A stretch of DNA of 64,000 nucleotides. It comes from Streptomyces antimycoticus. Its GTDB lineage: Bacteria > Actinomycetota > Actinomycetes > Streptomycetales > Streptomycetaceae. A model generated the notes under the pieces. That model saw only the letters and a program-made list of their open reading frames with translations. It did not search any database and was not told the DNA's origin. Positions 61,191 to 64,000 of this stretch are shown here, in pieces; within the stretch, counting starts at the first letter, position 1, and every line of letters begins with the position of its first letter. Made by a program: the position numbers and the translations under genes. The stretch spans positions 9,548,001 through 9,612,000 of the forward strand of contig NZ_BJHV01000001.1 of the NCBI RefSeq assembly GCF_005405925.1, given 5' to 3'.

Positions 61191-62582
61191 TCAATCCGGG
61201 CACCCGTCGGCCGCGGAGCGGTCTCCGCGTGAGCTGCCGGGCCGTACCGCTGTCAGCACCAGGAGCGCGGCCCCGGCCAGACAGCAGCCTCCGGCCGCCA
61301 TCAGGGCCGCGTCGACGGCCGCGGCCGTCGCGGTGCCGTGCGCGTCGGCGGCGGGCCCGGACAGGGTCACCCCCAGCCCCGCCGCGGTGGTGATGACCGT
61401 CTTGGTCACCCCCGACGCCTCCCCGGCGCGCTCGGGCCGCACCACCGCCTGGGTGGCGATGAGCGTCAGGGCGCCCGCGACCCCGAGCGCGGCCCCGCAC
61501 CCCGTGACCGCGACGAGGAAGACCGGCAGGGTCGGCGCCGCGGCGGCGGCGCCGAGCGCCGCCGCCCCCAGCACCAGGGCCCCGGCCATCGCCCGCACCG
61601 CGTCCGCCGTGCGGATCCGCCCCGCCACCGGCCCGGCCAGCGCCATCGCCGCCGCCGGGGCCAGGAAGGCCGCCCCCGCGCCCGCCGCCGACAGCCGCCA
61701 CGGCCCCTGCAGCGCCAGGGGCACGGCGAACAGGACGACCACGGTCGCGGCATTGGCCGCCGCCCCCGCCGCCGTGAGCGCCACAAAGGGCCGGTTGCCG
61801 AACAGCGCGAGATCCACCAGCGGATGCGCCGCCGCCCGCTCATGCCGTACGAAGACGGCCCCGAGCCCGACCGCCAGCGCCAGGGCCACCGCCGAGGAGC
61901 CCGAGGCCCAGCCCCACAGCGGCCCCCGGTCGACCAGGACCGCCACCGCCGCCAGCGCGCCGGTCGCCGTGAGCAGCCCCGCCACGTCCAACGACACCGG
62001 CGCGGTGGTGTCCCGCGACTCCCCGGCCCGTGCCGCGCACCCCACGGCGACCAGTGCGAGGGGTACGTTCAGCCAGCACACCGCCCGCCAGGACACCGCA
62101 TCGGTCAGCACTCCGCCGACGTACGGCCCGCACACCGTGGCCACGCCCCCGATCCCCAGTGCCCGGCCCATGACCCGCGCCCCCGAACCGGGCGGGCAGG
62201 CGTTCGTCAGCAGGGCGAGACCGGCGGGCATGGCCATCGCCCCGCCCGCGCCCTGCACCACCCGCGCGCCCACCAGCACCGGAAGCGACGGGGCCAGCGC
62301 ACAGACCAGCGACGCGCCACCGAACACCGCAAGCCCCGCCATCAGCAACCGGCGACGGCCGTACAGGTCGCCCAGCCGCCCCGCGCCCGCCATCAGCGCG
62401 CCGGCCGCGAGCAGATACCCGCTCACCACCCACTGCAGGCCGCCGCCCGCCGCCCCCAGGTCCCGCCCGATTCCGGGCAGGGCCAGGTTCAGCGCGAACG
62501 CGTCCAGCTGGACGCAGAACACGGTCGCGGACACCGCCGCCGACGCCCATCGCCCCGCGGACCCGCCACTTGCCGTCCTCAT
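61191..62582 (-). CDS. DHA2-family MFS drug exporter
   Basis: This 463-residue protein starts at ATG 62582. It begins with QLDAFALNLALPGIGRDLG (helix 1, DHA2 style), then LQWVVSGYLLAAGALM and the loop motif GRLGDLYGRRRLLMAG, with motif C in MGRALGIGGVATVCGPYVGGVL. About 14 hydrophobic segments are present. Proton-driven export of a hydrophobic or cationic compound is expected. No regulator adjoins it. Confidence 0.92.
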   Translation of the reverse strand: MRTASGGSAGRWASAAVSATVFCVQLDAFALNLALPGIGRDLGAAGGGLQWVVSGYLLAAGALMAGAGRLGDLYGRRRLLMAGLAVFGGASLVCALAPSLPVLVGARVVQGAGGAMAMPAGLALLTNACPPGSGARVMGRALGIGGVATVCGPYVGGVLTDAVSWRAVCWLNVPLALVAVGCAARAGESRDTTAPVSLDVAGLLTATGALAAVAVLVDRGPLWGWASGSSAVALALAVGLGAVFVRHERAAAHPLVDLALFGNRPFVALTAAGAAANAATVVVLFAVPLALQGPWRLSAAGAGAAFLAPAAAMALAGPVAGRIRTADAVRAMAGALVLGAAALGAAAAAPTLPVFLVAVTGCGAALGVAGALTLIATQAVVRPERAGEASGVTKTVITTAAGLGVTLSGPAADAHGTATAAAVDAALMAAGGCCLAGAALLVLTAVRPGSSRGDRSAADGCPD

Positions 62583-62693
62583 CACACACTCCTCGGCAGC
62601 CGAAAAGGACCTGTCGGATACCGGGGCTGAAAGGAGAGACGAGCGAACGGAAGGAAACGGGCGCGGCCAGCACACCCGGGGAACGGCGATCGG

Positions 62694-63197
62694 TCAGCGG
62701 CGGGGCGGCAGCCGGTGCAGCTCCACGGCGGTCAGCCGCCCGGCCTCGATCGCGGCCGTCAGATACGTACAGTACGGCTGCCGCCGCCGGTCGGTGGGGG
62801 AGCCGGGGTTGAGCAGCCGCAGCGGCCCCTCGGCCGTGGAGTCCCACGGGATATGGCTGTGGCCGAACACCAGCACATCAAGGCCGGGGAACCGCTCGGC
62901 GCAGCGCCGCTCGCGCCCCCGGGCCGCTCCGGTCTCGTGCACCACGCCCAGCCGCACCCCCGCCAGCTCGGCCCGGGCCACCTCCGGCAGCCGCGCCCGC
63001 AGCTCGGGCCCGTCGTTGTTGCCGTACACCCCGATCAGCCGGCGCGATCGCTCCTGGAGCAGATCGAGGGTGGCGAGGTCGACCCAGTCGCCCGCGTGGA
63101 CCACCACATCGGCGTGCGGCAGCCGCTCCAGCAGCTCCTCGGGGAGCGCCTTGGCGCGCCGGGGGAGATGGGTGTCGGACATCAGCAGAAGACGCAC
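62694..63197 (-). CDS. YfcE/MJ0936-type metallophosphoesterase
   Basis: GTG 63197 is the most likely start, giving 167 residues. All motifs of the calcineurin-like fold are present: MSDTHLP (metal ligands), VVHAGDW, GVYGNNDG, VVHETG and VFGHSHIP. The size and compact form match the YfcE/MJ0936 group, which hydrolyses phosphodiesters with manganese or nickel. The physiological substrate is unknown. Confidence 0.92.
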   Translation of the reverse strand: MRLLLMSDTHLPRRAKALPEELLERLPHADVVVHAGDWVDLATLDLLQERSRRLIGVYGNNDGPELRARLPEVARAELAGVRLGVVHETGAARGRERRCAERFPGLDVLVFGHSHIPWDSTAEGPLRLLNPGSPTDRRRQPYCTYLTAAIEAGRLTAVELHRLPPRR

Positions 63198-63295
63198 ACG
63201 GACGACCGTACCGCCGCGATGGCCTTGACGAGGACATCGACGGAAGAAATAGTGTGCCAAGCGACTCGGTGTCGCAAGGCTCCCAGGGGGTGGAC

Positions 63296-63862
63296 ATGGC
63301 AGCGCGGTCCCACGCAAGGACGGCGAAGGAGGCGGCGCCGGACCGCTATCCGCGGCCGCTGGTCCAGGCGGCGGAGGCGGAGTGGATCTGGCGGCAGCTG
63401 TCGGTGCAGGCCATGGAGGACGGCGCGAAGCCGGAGACCGTACGGCTGGCCGTGGTGGTGGGCCTGGCGCGGGCCAGCGGCGCCCGGTACGGCGGACTGC
63501 TGCGCTGCACCATGTCGGCGCTGGACCTGGACTCCGGATGGGTGACCATCGAGCACGGCAAGCATCGCGTCCCGCGCCGGCACGGCCTGGACCGCGGCAC
63601 CGTACTGGTGCTGCGCCGCTGGCTGCGGGTGCGGCAGGAGCTCTGCGCCGAGCTGGAGGGGTCGGTGCCGGACGCGCTGTTGCTGACGGTGCACCACACC
63701 CATGACAGCGGCGTGACCGTGGTCGCCGGGCTGCCCATCACCCGGCAGGGGCTGGTGCTTTCCTGGCGCCGGTTCGTCCACCGTACGAACGCCCGGTACG
63801 CCGGTCGCCGCCCTCCGCTGCCCACCCGCTTCGAACAGGTCCGCCGCGTCTGGGACACCTGA
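63296..63862 (+). CDS. Tyrosine-recombinase-like protein lacking the C-terminal catalytic boxes
   Basis: This 188-residue protein starts at ATG 63296, behind AGGGGGTGG. The segment VVGLARASGARYGGLLRCTMSALD, then WVTIEHGKHRVPRRHGL and LRRWLRVRQEL, follows the start of an integrase catalytic domain (box I Arg, GK-R loop). The HxxR and Tyr that complete the site are not present, so recombination is unlikely. It may be a domesticated or truncated integrase, or an unrelated protein with the same local pattern. Confidence 0.6.
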   Translation: MAARSHARTAKEAAPDRYPRPLVQAAEAEWIWRQLSVQAMEDGAKPETVRLAVVVGLARASGARYGGLLRCTMSALDLDSGWVTIEHGKHRVPRRHGLDRGTVLVLRRWLRVRQELCAELEGSVPDALLLTVHHTHDSGVTVVAGLPITRQGLVLSWRRFVHRTNARYAGRRPPLPTRFEQVRRVWDT

Positions 63863-63972
63863 GCCCGGACCCCCGGCCGGGTCCCGTCCGGGCCATTGTC
63901 AGGCCACTGGCGCAACGTGACATTGTACGCTGGCACTCCGCGCCGACTCGACGTGCCATTCGGAGGGCCGAG

Positions 63973-64000
63973 ATGGGTGAACTCAAGCATCGGAGCCTGG
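63973..64000 (+). CDS. Start of an unidentified gene cut by the window edge
   Basis: ATG 63973 follows CGGAGGG by five bases and opens MGELKHRSL. Upstream, TGGCAC...GTGCCA (about 63932-63957) forms a spaced inverted repeat. Too little is present to name it. Confidence 0.5.

Noticed and set aside
61333..63228. 631-codon plus-strand frame across the DHA2 exporter and phosphoesterase
   Set aside because: Spans two genuine opposite-strand genes and is Ala/Pro/Thr/Arg-rich without a domain.

Overview
The window is high-GC actinobacterial DNA and is almost certainly Streptomyces. The evidence is the GC-rich third codon positions, many GTG and TTG starts, GGAGG-type ribosome binding sites, and a typical Streptomyces gene set: modular polyketide synthase, TerD, DUF6153/DUF305, a BlaI-M56 pair, secreted lysozyme and MmyB-type regulators. 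No rRNA, tRNA or CRISPR array was recognised.

Layout. 1-5.8 kb: the 5' part of a modular type I PKS gene (minus strand, runs off the left edge; module KS-AT-KR-ACP followed by the next KS), preceded by a secreted DUF1579-like protein and a six-copy 14-bp tandem repeat. 6.7-12.9 kb: an M28-like protein with a degraded active site, a secreted M6 metalloprotease, an acyl-CoA synthetase and an ArsC-like reductase. 13-19.8 kb: stress and envelope genes (YflT-like, DUF6153, DUF305, BlaI/M56, TerD, a VWA pair). 20-23.7 kb: an exported hydrolase fused to an ABC ATPase, with its permease. 23.7-31 kb: a flavin monooxygenase, a pseudo-receiver/degenerate-GGDEF/GT2 glycosyltransferase coupled to an acyltransferase, a Pro/Ser/Thr-rich secreted protein and a GH25 lysozyme. 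31-36.5 kb: a PaoABC-like molybdenum aldehyde oxidoreductase operon with a TetR regulator and a divergent XdhC maturation factor around a perfect palindrome. 36.7-41 kb: an MFS exporter, 6-phosphogluconate dehydrogenase and two lipoproteins.

41.3-49.9 kb is the most distinctive segment. A six-gene aromatic-catabolism operon (extradiol-type VOC protein, FAH-family hydrolase, DHPON-hydrolase-like C-C hydrolase, MDR reductase, MhpA-like flavin hydroxylase, MhpC-like hydrolase) and its divergent IclR regulator are bracketed by two nearly identical, truncated, inverted copies of one insertion sequence. The next segment (50-53.4 kb) is a D-tartrate module (GntR regulator, D-tartrate dehydratase, DctA symporter), followed by an Lrp regulator divergent from an AceE-like E1 protein. 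56.6-58.1 kb is a mobile-element scar: a damaged IS5-type transposase beside the last residues of a Tn3-type transposase. The rest holds an XRE/SDR pair, an integrase remnant, DoxX, a DHA2 exporter, a phosphoesterase and a recombinase-like protein.

A technical pattern runs through the window. At least seven genes or remnants are interrupted by what looks like a single missing base, most often in a short C or G run (near 28469, 29715, 29841, 36692, 50503, 56300, 58024). All are losses and none is a clear gain, which points to sequencing or assembly error as much as to gene decay. Broken genes should be read with that in mind.
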